From positions 1-33,199 of IMG/VR virus record IMGVR_UViG_3300032116_000787: a stretch of 33,199 nt of DNA; one strand, written 5' to 3'. Both the position numbers and the translations under genes were made by a program. The stretch comes from a virus. The notes below the pieces were generated by a model. It was given only the letters and a program-made list of their open reading frames with translations, made no database searches and was not told where the DNA came from. Position 1 is the first letter of the stretch. Every line of letters starts with the position of its first letter. This document shows positions 8,165 to 16,709 of this stretch, in pieces.

Positions 8165-9027
8165 CAGTTACCCACCGGGGAGGACAGGGCACGCATCATG
8201 GCCTCCACATACGTTGTCGCCACCTGATACTCGGCCCAGTCGTTCGCGGAGCGGGCGTAGTCGATGCTGTACTGCGCGCGGTCCATGCCACCGGTAGTGG
8301 TGGACGACGACGTGACCGTGCGGTTCGGGGTCTGCTGATCCACCGCGACCCCATCCTCGTACGTCGTGGACGTGACACCCCTCTCCGTGGAGCGGGTCAC
8401 CTGCTGCTCAGGGTTGGCGCGTTCCTCCGAGTTCAGGGCCGCACGGAACGCAGCCAGTTCGGCAGACGTGGGGGCGCGGCCAAGTTCCTTCTCAGCGGCG
8501 GCCATCAGGAACGCCCGCGCCTCCTGCACCGACGACAGATCGACGTTGCGCTGGGTGTTCGTTTCGGACCGGGAGTAGGACTTGGAGTAGGTGCCGTTGC
8601 GCCGACCGCCCATAGAGCCGTCCGTGGCCTTCATCAACCCGATCGCTTCCATAGGGTTGATGTACGTGCCGTTCGCCGCAGCCTGCGCCGCGAAACTCAC
8701 CGCCGAGTTCCACGCCTGGAACACGTCCTGCGGGGACTTCACGTTCAGCCCGGCCTGCTCCATCGCATACCGCACGCCGTTGAAGTTGTCGGGGTTGTTC
8801 CGGTACTGGTCCCAAAGCCACTGGTTCGCCTGATCGACAGTGACCATCGGCCGGCCCGCGACGGCGCCGCCACCGTTCGGTGCGCCCAGCGCGGCAGCGA
8901 TGTTGGTCTGGTTCTGCTTCCCGGGCTTGCCGTACCCGTTCGGCCCCCAATAGAGCTGCGGAGCATCCTGCGCACCGCCCGCCTTGTCCCTGGCGGCAGC
9001 AGCGTTGGCATCAAACTGGTCAGCCAC
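8164..9027 (-). CDS. probable internal virion protein, 287 aa
   Basis: GTG start at 9027 overlaps the stop of the giant protein gene by 8 bp. The first ~80 residues are Gly/Asn/Gln/Pro rich and probably disordered. Residues ~70-110 (VDQANQWLWDQYRNNPDNF then GVRYAMEQAGLN) and ~170-200 (AEKELGRAPTSAELAAFRAALN) are helical; the latter resembles the helix-rich segments found in cell-wall-related or ejection proteins of phages. The Ser/Thr-rich middle (~215-250) is a linker. No catalytic residue can be named. Confidence 0.65.
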   Translation of the reverse strand: MADQFDANAAAARDKAGGAQDAPQLYWGPNGYGKPGKQNQTNIAAALGAPNGGGAVAGRPMVTVDQANQWLWDQYRNNPDNFNGVRYAMEQAGLNVKSPQDVFQAWNSAVSFAAQAAANGTYINPMEAIGLMKATDGSMGGRRNGTYSKSYSRSETNTQRNVDLSSVQEARAFLMAAAEKELGRAPTSAELAAFRAALNSEERANPEQQVTRSTERGVTSTTYEDGVAVDQQTPNRTVTSSSTTTGGMDRAQYSIDYARSANDWAEYQVATTYVEAMMRALSSPVGN

Positions 9028-12000
9028 CGGTCGTCACCTCATCCTCCGCACGACCGAACTCCCCATCAAGGAACTGGTAGTACACCTGCTGAAACCGCGT
9101 GTCCTGCCCGAGCAACCCGTTCACGTACGCGAACCACTCCTGCCGCAGCACGTCCCTGCCGCCGGAGCGGAGCGACGCAGCCGACGAACCGTCAGCCGCA
9201 AGCGTTTCCAACAGGCCCTTACGGGACGCAAGGTACTGGTCAAGCACCGTGGCCGTGCCAGGGTTCTCCCGCCGCCAACGATCCAACCCGGCGATCTTCG
9301 ACAAACCGGTGACGTTCCGTTCCCAGCGGGCATCGTCACGCTGCCCGTACTCGCGCGCCCACTCCGGGTACTTAGACTTCAACCCCTCAACGTAGGTGCG
9401 CCACGCTTCCTTCAACGTTGGGGCCTGGTTCAGATTGGTGAACCCGTTGGCGTCCATCGCTTGACGCATCGCGTTACGTTGCGCGATGTACTCCGCCCAA
9501 CCGCGCTGCACCTCAACCGCATCCACACCCGACTTGCCACCCTGCGGGCCACGGAACTCCAACGGAGTCCCGCCCTCATCCTTAGCCGTCGGACCCACCT
9601 GCTGCCCATACTGCCAGTTATAGACAGGGCTGCTAAACGAGTACGACCCGTCAGGGTTGTTCACCAGGATGCCAACGAGCGCCGGGTTCTGGTTCGCCAC
9701 CGTGTCCAGCACGTTCCCACCGTCAGCGTTCTGGTAGTAGCGGATACGCCCGTACACCTTCTTGTCCGCGGCGGCACGCGTGTCGTTCTGCGACACCGAA
9801 AACGTGTAGTCGAACCAGTCCGGGTAGTCCCGCAGGAACCGCTCAGACGGGGTGAGCCCATCCACGATGCCCTGCTGGTTGTACTCGTTCGACTTGGCGA
9901 TGTAGAACTGCACCTCCGGGTCGGCGGTGCGCGACGACATCGGCAGGGTGCCAGCACCGAGGATGCGGAACATGAAATACCCGTTCACGCGATCCTCGAC
10001 ACGCTGCGCCACCGCAGGGTCGTTAGCGAGCTGCGAACGGGGAATGCCCTGCAACTCTGCCTGCCGGTACTCGTACGCCCACATTTCGCCCGTGACCTGT
10101 GCCCGGAGCCGGCCGTCCTTGTCGTTTGACTCAAACCACAGGCGGAACGCCGTCGGAAGCGCGTCACGGATCGGGTTGCCGGATGCCTGCGGCTCAGTCA
10201 CATCACCCGCACGCGGAGACACCAGACCAGCGGCAGCGTTCCAGAACGGACTATCGGGGTTCGCGTTCACATTTATGTTCACCGGAACTGAAATGAACGG
10301 ACCAAACCCTGGTGCCCAAAACGGGTCCGACTGGATCGCCACGTTGAACGACGACAGCGACGGCATCAACGCATACCCGGGCGGAAGGTTCAACTTCTCC
10401 TTCACCGCACCCGGCAGTGGGATCAGCACCCGCCACTTAGACGACAGCGGAATCGCCGGCGTGTCCGACGGAACCTGCACACCGTTCTCGTCATACACGA
10501 TGCCCGCACGCACCGGTGCGTTCCACAACTGGTTCATCCGCTGCACCGTCTGCGGGTTCTTACGGATGATGCGACCCCACGTCACGATCGTGTTGTTCGT
10601 TGCGGCGATGAACGGCGACAGCAACCGGGTCGCTTCGGCAACGTTCGAGTACCGGTCGATCGTGTACAGCGTTTGCTTCAAATCGCGCAGAGCGGCCTTG
10701 GATGCCATGCGTTCCATGCCGGTGACAATCTCCGGCGTCAACTCCACACCCTGCTCCAACGCGCGGGCCTTGTACGCTTCGGCGTACTTCGTGTACGAGC
10801 GGGCCACGAACGGGTGCCGCAGGAGTGTCGTTTCGGGAACGGACCCGATCCACTTGAACACCCACGAGCGGGCCTTGGATGCCTTCTCCGCGATGGCACC
10901 GGAGTCGCTGGTCAGGTTGATGATGTTCTGCCCCAGCACCGGGCCAATCGCATCAGCGTCAAGCAACTCCTGGTACTCCTGCCGCGACAGGCCACCCTCG
11001 GAAAGCAACCTCTGGCGCAGCCCCGTCGCGCCCTGCGGCAGAGCAACCGTCGCCGCACCATCCATGCCGGCAGGAACCACCCGGCCAATCTCATCCGGCA
11101 CAAGCTGGTTCACATACGAGTTCAACGCCGTCACACGCGCATCAACCTCAGCACGGCTCCGCAACCCATACTCGACACGCAGGCCGCGCTGCTCCGGCAA
11201 CTTCAACCACGCCGCAACAGCCGCCGGGTCGCCAGACTCCATCAGCATCCGTGCCAGCGGATCATTCAGCAAGTGCTGATTCACAATCCGCGTGTACGCA
11301 TCCCAATACACCTCGGCCTCAACCGGGTCCACCAGTCGGCCCGCGTCATCCAGCGCCGGGGGTGACACGTCAGCCCACCCAGCGCCCGACGTGTCCGCGC
11401 CCGTTTCGATACGGCGCTGCATGTCCGTCGTCGGACGACGACCACCCGTCGTGATGAACGACTGCTCCACCGTCCCAGCGGCATCAGCCTCGTCCGCGAG
11501 CTGCGCACCCCTGCGCCCGTCGAACGCGCCCTCAAACCCGTCAGGCCCGTCACCACGGCCCATCTGCGCCTTCGGTGCGCGGTCGGCGGCACCGAGTGCC
11601 GGGGAATCCACACCCTGCCAGCGGGCACCGATACGGCGCACACCCTGCACACGGTTGGTGACCCAGTGGCCGGTCGCGTCCCAAAATCCGTCGCGCAGCA
11701 TGGGCCACAGTTCACCGATCGCCCCGAGGCGTGCCCCACCTTCGGCCACGTTGCGGATCGTGTACCCGCCGCGCATGAGTACAAACGGCTTCCAGAACGT
11801 GTCCTGCGCCCAGTTCAACGAGTTCACAACCTCGTCAACCAGGGCCATCTGGTCGCTAACCGCCGTGCGCACCCCGCCCCGCACCTGCTGCACCACAGGC
11901 AGACGCGGCAGCGTGTCCCGCAGCACGTCAAGATCGATCAGTGGAACACCGTCGCGCAACTGGGACAGCATTTGCGCATCGTGGACGATCGTCCCATCCG

Positions 12001-13600
12001 GGGCCTTCAAGTAGCCGTTCCGCATCGCCTCATCCGCACCGTCATCAACGATGCCGATAAGGCGAGCCGTAATCAGGTCCGCGGCCTCACCAGAAACGCC
12101 TGACGCCTCCACGGTGTTACGGACAGCGTTATAGCGAATCTCCTTCGCCACCGCCACACGTTCCTCGCGCGTGGTGGCCTGCCCCCAGCGGTTCAGCAAA
12201 TCCTCACGCGCACCCGGCGTCAGGTTCTTAGCCTGATACAGATAGGACTGGATTTCGGTGTAGGCGTCGGTAGTGATGCCGGCGGTGGGGATCGCACCCA
12301 TCGGGCGGGTCTGCGCGGCCCACGCAACCACCTTGATCGGACGGCCACCAGGCACCGGCTCAAACGTGCGCATGTCCAGATCGCCCGCACGCACAGCGCC
12401 GCGCCCTCGGTACGCCTCCAACGTGGCGGACCGTGACCACGTGTCGCGGCCAACAAACACGTTCTGCACGCCGTCCTCGCCACCACGACCAACCGCAGCA
12501 CGCAGATACTTGTCCCGCTGCAACGCCCACTCGTAGTAACCGTCCGGCACGGCCTCCGGCCAAACGCCGCCGTTATCCACCGTGTCCAGATAATCCGCCA
12601 TCCCCACGGACTGTTCCCGCAACGACTGGCGCGCAGCATCATCACCCAGGCCCGCCCGCACCACCAGGCGAATGTCATCCGCAGCCGACGACGACCCCAT
12701 CGGAATCGTGTCAGCGACCGGCGTCAACGGGTTCTGGCCCCGGCTCGTCTTAGCCAGCCAAATCACCCGACCCGCCGTGTCAGGGTCGGACGAGTTCTTT
12801 ACCAGCGGGTCGTTCATCACCTGCGCCAGCGTCCGATACCCGTCCAGACGCTCAACCACCGCATTAGCCGCGGTAGCCTGATCGGCCATTTCGGCGGCCA
12901 GCTTCGGTGCCCTCGCAGCCGTCGCCGGCCTGGTGCCGATCGCCTTCGTCGCAGCCGACGCGCCCTTACCCGCGATCACGGTGGGGTCTAGGAAGAAGTT
13001 GAACGCAAAGTCCGAACCACCCGAAACAAGATTCGCGGCCTCGTTGCCCTCAAACCTCTGCCCCGTGGTGCGGTTCTCAACCCACCGGTTCACCTGAGCG
13101 CGGGGCGAGTTCTCCCCCTGGTCGCCCATCTTCCCCAGCAGACCATCGTTGAACCCGGCAACGATCGCCTGCCCCGGCGACGCATACTCCGAGGCGTTCC
13201 ACGCGGCACGCACGTCCGCCGAAGCGCCCGTAGCGTCCTTGTTATCGACCAGGAACAGGCTTGTCGTCAGTGGGCGGGACACCCCATACGTCCACGCCGT
13301 GCGCGCGGCCTCACCAAACTTCACCGCCGGATTCACACCAGCATCCGGGTACGCAATCGTCTGCGGCCCCGCCGTAGCAAGACCCTGCACCGGCCGGGGT
13401 GCGTTCGCCGCCTGCGCACGCGCAGCGGCCTGATCGTCACGCACCGCACCCGTCGGATCGTTCAACGCCGACAGACCGGAACCGACACCCGAGAACGCCA
13501 TACCCGCGTACCGCTGCAAGTCCAGCAGCGCACCACCGGCAGCGTTAGGGTTCCAATCGAACCCGAACCCCTGCGCCTTGATCTTGTCCCACAGGCCCAT
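9020..13600 (-). CDS. giant internal virion protein, 1526 aa
   Basis: ATG 13600 is coupled by TGATG. It is the longest gene of the window. The N-terminal ~250 residues are Gly/Ala rich with hydrophobic helical segments (LLDLQRYAGMAFSGVGSGLS; FNFFLDPTVIAGKG). The central ~600-900 part includes a Trp-rich piece (NWAQDTFWKPFVLMRGGYTIRN). Around residues 1000-1050 comes RLLSPFIAATNNTIVTWGRI and, later, DPFWAPGFGPFISVPVN. From memory these phrases resemble the very long single proteins of actinobacterial podoviruses. Such proteins, like T7 gp15/gp16 or N4 vRNAP in size and position, are packaged and ejected with DNA. I see no polymerase, protease or lytic-transglycosylase motif. Codon use matches its neighbours. 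Confidence 0.8.
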   Translation of the reverse strand: MGLWDKIKAQGFGFDWNPNAAGGALLDLQRYAGMAFSGVGSGLSALNDPTGAVRDDQAAARAQAANAPRPVQGLATAGPQTIAYPDAGVNPAVKFGEAARTAWTYGVSRPLTTSLFLVDNKDATGASADVRAAWNASEYASPGQAIVAGFNDGLLGKMGDQGENSPRAQVNRWVENRTTGQRFEGNEAANLVSGGSDFAFNFFLDPTVIAGKGASAATKAIGTRPATAARAPKLAAEMADQATAANAVVERLDGYRTLAQVMNDPLVKNSSDPDTAGRVIWLAKTSRGQNPLTPVADTIPMGSSSAADDIRLVVRAGLGDDAARQSLREQSVGMADYLDTVDNGGVWPEAVPDGYYEWALQRDKYLRAAVGRGGEDGVQNVFVGRDTWSRSATLEAYRGRGAVRAGDLDMRTFEPVPGGRPIKVVAWAAQTRPMGAIPTAGITTDAYTEIQSYLYQAKNLTPGAREDLLNRWGQATTREERVAVAKEIRYNAVRNTVEASGVSGEAADLITARLIGIVDDGADEAMRNGYLKAPDGTIVHDAQMLSQLRDGVPLIDLDVLRDTLPRLPVVQQVRGGVRTAVSDQMALVDEVVNSLNWAQDTFWKPFVLMRGGYTIRNVAEGGARLGAIGELWPMLRDGFWDATGHWVTNRVQGVRRIGARWQGVDSPALGAADRAPKAQMGRGDGPDGFEGAFDGRRGAQLADEADAAGTVEQSFITTGGRRPTTDMQRRIETGADTSGAGWADVSPPALDDAGRLVDPVEAEVYWDAYTRIVNQHLLNDPLARMLMESGDPAAVAAWLKLPEQRGLRVEYGLRSRAEVDARVTALNSYVNQLVPDEIGRVVPAGMDGAATVALPQGATGLRQRLLSEGGLSRQEYQELLDADAIGPVLGQNIINLTSDSGAIAEKASKARSWVFKWIGSVPETTLLRHPFVARSYTKYAEAYKARALEQGVELTPEIVTGMERMASKAALRDLKQTLYTIDRYSNVAEATRLLSPFIAATNNTIVTWGRIIRKNPQTVQRMNQLWNAPVRAGIVYDENGVQVPSDTPAIPLSSKWRVLIPLPGAVKEKLNLPPGYALMPSLSSFNVAIQSDPFWAPGFGPFISVPVNINVNANPDSPFWNAAAGLVSPRAGDVTEPQASGNPIRDALPTAFRLWFESNDKDGRLRAQVTGEMWAYEYRQAELQGIPRSQLANDPAVAQRVEDRVNGYFMFRILGAGTLPMSSRTADPEVQFYIAKSNEYNQQGIVDGLTPSERFLRDYPDWFDYTFSVSQNDTRAAADKKVYGRIRYYQNADGGNVLDTVANQNPALVGILVNNPDGSYSFSSPVYNWQYGQQVGPTAKDEGGTPLEFRGPQGGKSGVDAVEVQRGWAEYIAQRNAMRQAMDANGFTNLNQAPTLKEAWRTYVEGLKSKYPEWAREYGQRDDARWERNVTGLSKIAGLDRWRRENPGTATVLDQYLASRKGLLETLAADGSSAASLRSGGRDVLRQEWFAYVNGLLGQDTRFQQVYYQFLDGEFGRAEDEVTTGG

Positions 13601-13737
13601 CAGTCAGACCCCAGCATCGACGCCAGGTGCAGGTGCTCATCATCCGACATCGGCATCTGCGCCAAATCCCATGCGACAGCCACGCTCGGCAGCCCAACGG
13701 CCTCCGTGTACAGAGCGAACCTGTCGAAAAAGTCCAC
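13600..13737 (-). CDS. small acidic protein, 45 aa
   Basis: GTG at 13737 reads to a TGA that shares its last base with the ATG of the giant protein gene. The product is MDFFDRFALYTEAVGLP and onward, ending HLHLASMLGSD. The tight fit between two real genes and the coupled stop/start support it. It is acidic with a few hydrophobic residues; function unknown. The ribosome site is weak (an AAGGGG about 17 nt upstream), so it may be translated by coupling to the 148-aa gene. Confidence 0.65.
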   Translation of the reverse strand: MDFFDRFALYTEAVGLPSVAVAWDLAQMPMSDDEHLHLASMLGSD

Positions 13738-13742
13738 GAGAC

Positions 13743-14189
13743 TCAGCCAAGCCCCTTCAAGTAGTTCACAATGTTCCGCAGCGTTTCCGACGAATCCGCC
13801 GCCTGCGCCCTGCGCTCCATCATCGGCAGATACGGCAGCAGATTCCGCGCCTCATCCAATGCCTGCGTCTGCGGATCGGCAGGCCCCGGGCCGGGGCCGA
13901 ACGGGGCGCCCGCCGTGATCGGCTCATCAGGGTTCTGCGTCGGCGCACCCATCGGAACCACCCCCTGCCCCGCAGGGGCGGGCACAGGCCCACCCGCGGC
14001 CGGGGCAGGGGTGGCAGCCATCTGAGCGCCCTGCTGAATCTGCCGCATGTCCGTCGCATCCCCATACGACTGTGCGGGCATTTCCCGCACAGCCTGACCA
14101 GGGCCACCATCGGTGCGCTGCGACATCGCCCCAGGGCCGGAAACCGGCGCAGGGTTCGAGGGAGCCTGATAGCCGCCCTTACCCGCCAT
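13743..14189 (-). CDS. Pro/Ala/Gly-rich structural protein, 148 aa
   Basis: ATG 14189 overlaps the upstream gene by 11 bp. About 110 residues are low-complexity Pro/Ala/Gly/Gln (disordered), followed by a C-terminal helical segment (residues ~108-148, ending NIVNYLKGLG). It lies between portal and the giant protein. A head-internal linker or assembly role is possible, but no family is recognised. Confidence 0.7.
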   Translation of the reverse strand: MAGKGGYQAPSNPAPVSGPGAMSQRTDGGPGQAVREMPAQSYGDATDMRQIQQGAQMAATPAPAAGGPVPAPAGQGVVPMGAPTQNPDEPITAGAPFGPGPGPADPQTQALDEARNLLPYLPMMERRAQAADSSETLRNIVNYLKGLG

Positions 14190-14436
14190 TACCGTCCTCC
14201 AACACTGGGAGTGTTTCCAGTTCGATACTGGTCTGCTCGTGGAACATCACACGCGACGCGGCACGATTCGACGCACCCACCAGGGTGAACGTCACATCAT
14301 CGAAAAAGTCACCCGCCGCATCCGCAACCCCGGAACAGAACTTGGCCGCCGCGACAGCGATGGCCCACCCGTTGAACGGGAACTCCGGGTACACGGTTTC
14401 CGTTTCAATCTCGTAGCCGTCCTCGTCCTCATCCAT
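14179..14436 (-). CDS. small acidic protein, 85 aa
   Basis: The start at 14436 gives an acidic N-terminus (MDEDEDGYEIETETVYPEFP). Residues 23-50 are Ala-rich and hydrophobic, followed by DDVTFTLVGASNRAASRVMFHEQ, which is beta-like. Function unknown. Its place in the portal-proximal cluster suggests a small virion or assembly protein. It overlaps the following gene by 11 bp. Confidence 0.65.
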   Translation of the reverse strand: MDEDEDGYEIETETVYPEFPFNGWAIAVAAAKFCSGVADAAGDFFDDVTFTLVGASNRAASRVMFHEQTSIELETLPVLEDGNGG

Positions 14437-14452
14437 GACGGGCTACCAGAGA

Positions 14453-14641
14453 TCAGCCGAGGCGCTTACGGTTCGGCTGCACAGCCGGCTTCACCCGGTT
14501 TGCCAGGGCGTTGTACCACTTCGCCTTCGACGCGGCGTCGGCGCGGGGAGTGCTCGGGTCCTGCACCGCGCGCACCGCGCGCTCCATCGCGTTGCCACGG
14601 TCAGGGTGCTTGGAGTAGTTGATACCCACGATCCGCCCCAT
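14453..14641 (-). CDS. small basic protein, 62 aa
   Basis: ATG 14641 lies next to the stop of the preceding 55-aa gene. The product starts MGRIVGINYSKHPDRGNAME and ends in a basic tail (NRVKPAVQPNRKRLG). It is likely to bind nucleic acid or pack inside the head, but this is only composition. An upstream in-frame extension of 19 codons runs into the neighbour and is rejected. Confidence 0.65.
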   Translation of the reverse strand: MGRIVGINYSKHPDRGNAMERAVRAVQDPSTPRADAASKAKWYNALANRVKPAVQPNRKRLG

Positions 14642-14643
14642 TC

Positions 14644-14811
14644 TCAGCGCGCGGCGCGCTTGTCGTTGTTGCCGGTTCCGCCGGGCTGCTCGCCCCACTT
14701 GACCTCAGCACCCTGCGAACCGGTGTCCGTCGGGGTGCCGGCCTTGATGTTCTCGAACACGTTGACGGGGGCCGCCGTGCCCTGCCCACCGTTGCTCTTG
14801 ACAGTCGCCAT
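14644..14811 (-). CDS. small virion-operon protein, 55 aa
   Basis: ATG 14811 has a strong ribosome site (AGGAAGG, about 10 nt upstream). The product runs MATVKSNGGQGTAAPVNVFE and ends GNNDKRAAR. It is Gly/Asn/Lys rich and hydrophilic, probably disordered. It follows the portal gene by 29 bp. Function unknown. Confidence 0.65.
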   Translation of the reverse strand: MATVKSNGGQGTAAPVNVFENIKAGTPTDTGSQGAEVKWGEQPGGTGNNDKRAAR

Positions 14812-14840
14812 CCCTGGCTACCTTCCTACTCGTGAACAGG

Positions 14841-16709
14841 TCACGCCGGGATTCGGCGCACCACATTGGCCGACAGGTTCGGCCGACCAGAACTCGTGAT
14901 CCCCGCAAGGAGCTGCTGCAACGACGGCCGCCCACCCGGGGCCATACCCGCCTGGCCCGGTGCCACACCAACGGGTAGGCCGGATTCCTGCATCCCCGGC
15001 GGGGAACCGGCGGGTGCCCCCGCCCCCGCCGCCTGGTCGGCCGCGACTCCCTCGGGTGTCTGCGGAACACCGCCGGCAGCGGCAGGCGGGGGTGCTTCGG
15101 GGGCGAACGCGTCAGCGATCGCCTTCTCAATCGGGGTGCCCTTCTTACGGGCATCGATCACGTCCGCGAGGCGGGTGACGATCTGTGTGGGGTCCTGGCC
15201 CTGCGCCGCCAGCGCCGGGAGTGCCTGCACGTATGCGGCGATCGACTGGAACCCCGCTTCACGCAGCCGCTCCACGTCAATCTGATCTTCCTCAGCCTTC
15301 ACGTTCATCGCGTTCGGAAGGTTCCGGCGAACAAACGACTTAGACACAAGGTCGGCGCCGAGGGCTTGCAGCGACCAAATCAGTGCCCGGTTCGGGTCCA
15401 GACCGGCCATCAGACCATAGGTGACCTCGCACCCGGTTTCGGTACCGATGTCGCGGCCCGGAACGTAGGTGATCGTGACAGGGTTGCCGCCCGTGTTCGC
15501 GGTGATCGTCTTACGATCCTCACCGAACAGCAGCACGTCCAGCTCGAAACACAGGCCGATCACCTCGGACAGCGTGTCCGAAAGAATGTCCTGCGCCGTC
15601 TTGATCTGCGTATCAAACCCACCCATCAAAGCCTGCACACCGCGGCCGGTGACAATGCTCGCGTCAATGTTGCCGGAGCGCCCCTCCGGGTAGCGGGCAC
15701 CCACCCGCATTTCCTGCTCCAACGTTTGCGCCTCAGCAAACGCCGACGACGGCATTTCAATCCCCGCACGGCGAACGCCCTGCGGCTCACGCGTACGAAT
15801 CACGCTATCGCCACCCAGGGCAATCGTTTCCACATCCTGCGGCACCACCAGCGGTGCTTCCACAGCCTTCTGCGCTGCTTCCAGTTGCAGCAGAGCAAAC
15901 TTTGCCCGCGCAATCTGCACCCACAGCACGTCATCGAACTGGCCCCGGTGGTCACCATCGAACGACGGCTTCACCGCCACCACCACAGGGCACTTACCCA
16001 GCGGGTTCGGCGCCGAACGCAGAATGAGATTGCTGCGCTCCGGCACGAACAGAATCTCGCGCTCCGCATCCACCCAGCGCACAATCTCCAACATCGTGTC
16101 CGCCGGGGCCTGAGCCGGCGAACCACCCTGCCAACCCTTCGGCCGCAACTTGTCCGCATACTCGGGGAACAGGGCGCACAGCTCCGAAACAGGCTTCAAC
16201 ATGCGGCGGGCGAACGCCGTACACTCGCCCCACCGGTTGAACTCCGGGTACGACCCCATCGGGTCCTCAACCGTGATATGCGGGCGCCGGCCATCCCAAT
16301 CCGGTTCCACCCGGAACGGCAGAAACCCGTACGTCACGTACTGGTCCGTCCCCGGGTACATTTGCCGCTGCAACTTCGACTGAGACACGTAATGGTTAGC
16401 GATCAGGGTGCGCTTATCGGCACGGGTGCGCTTCCCATCCTCCACCAGCGTTCCCTGCGAACAGGAGAACGTGGGCAGGGGTGCCATCACTTCGGACAGG
16501 TCCCGGGCCACCGTGTCGATAAAGTTCGCCACGATCGGCTTAGGCCAATCCGTCGGGAACAGGCCAGGGAACGCGTCATCCACATCACCCGAGCGGACCG
16601 ACGCAACCTTGCTCATGCGGGCGTCGCGGCGCGCAAACCGCGCCTTCAACACATCGAAACGCCGACGCACCGACGCGTCCGCGTACTCCGCGACACCCAG
16701 CTCCGGCAT
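14841..16709 (-). CDS. portal protein, 622 aa
   Basis: ATG 16709 is coupled to the terminase stop (TGATG). The N-terminal half has the usual portal wing/stem features (WPKPIVANFIDTVARDLSE; a YVTYGFLPFRVEPD strand; ITVEDPMGSYPEF). Residues ~250-300 form the long helix preceding the crown (FDDVLWVQIARAKFALLQLE), and the segment around SGNIDASIVTGRGVQALMGG is typical of portals of short-tailed and siphovirus-type phages. The last ~110 residues are Pro/Gly/Ala rich and disordered. Twelve copies would form the DNA channel at one capsid vertex. Position directly after the terminase agrees. Confidence 0.88.
   Translation of the reverse strand: MPELGVAEYADASVRRRFDVLKARFARRDARMSKVASVRSGDVDDAFPGLFPTDWPKPIVANFIDTVARDLSEVMAPLPTFSCSQGTLVEDGKRTRADKRTLIANHYVSQSKLQRQMYPGTDQYVTYGFLPFRVEPDWDGRRPHITVEDPMGSYPEFNRWGECTAFARRMLKPVSELCALFPEYADKLRPKGWQGGSPAQAPADTMLEIVRWVDAEREILFVPERSNLILRSAPNPLGKCPVVVAVKPSFDGDHRGQFDDVLWVQIARAKFALLQLEAAQKAVEAPLVVPQDVETIALGGDSVIRTREPQGVRRAGIEMPSSAFAEAQTLEQEMRVGARYPEGRSGNIDASIVTGRGVQALMGGFDTQIKTAQDILSDTLSEVIGLCFELDVLLFGEDRKTITANTGGNPVTITYVPGRDIGTETGCEVTYGLMAGLDPNRALIWSLQALGADLVSKSFVRRNLPNAMNVKAEEDQIDVERLREAGFQSIAAYVQALPALAAQGQDPTQIVTRLADVIDARKKGTPIEKAIADAFAPEAPPPAAAGGVPQTPEGVAADQAAGAGAPAGSPPGMQESGLPVGVAPGQAGMAPGGRPSLQQLLAGITSSGRPNLSANVVRRIPA

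Noticed and set aside
14788-14793. TTGACA on the plus strand
   Set aside because: It lies inside a minus-strand coding gene with no -10 box and no plus-strand gene downstream.
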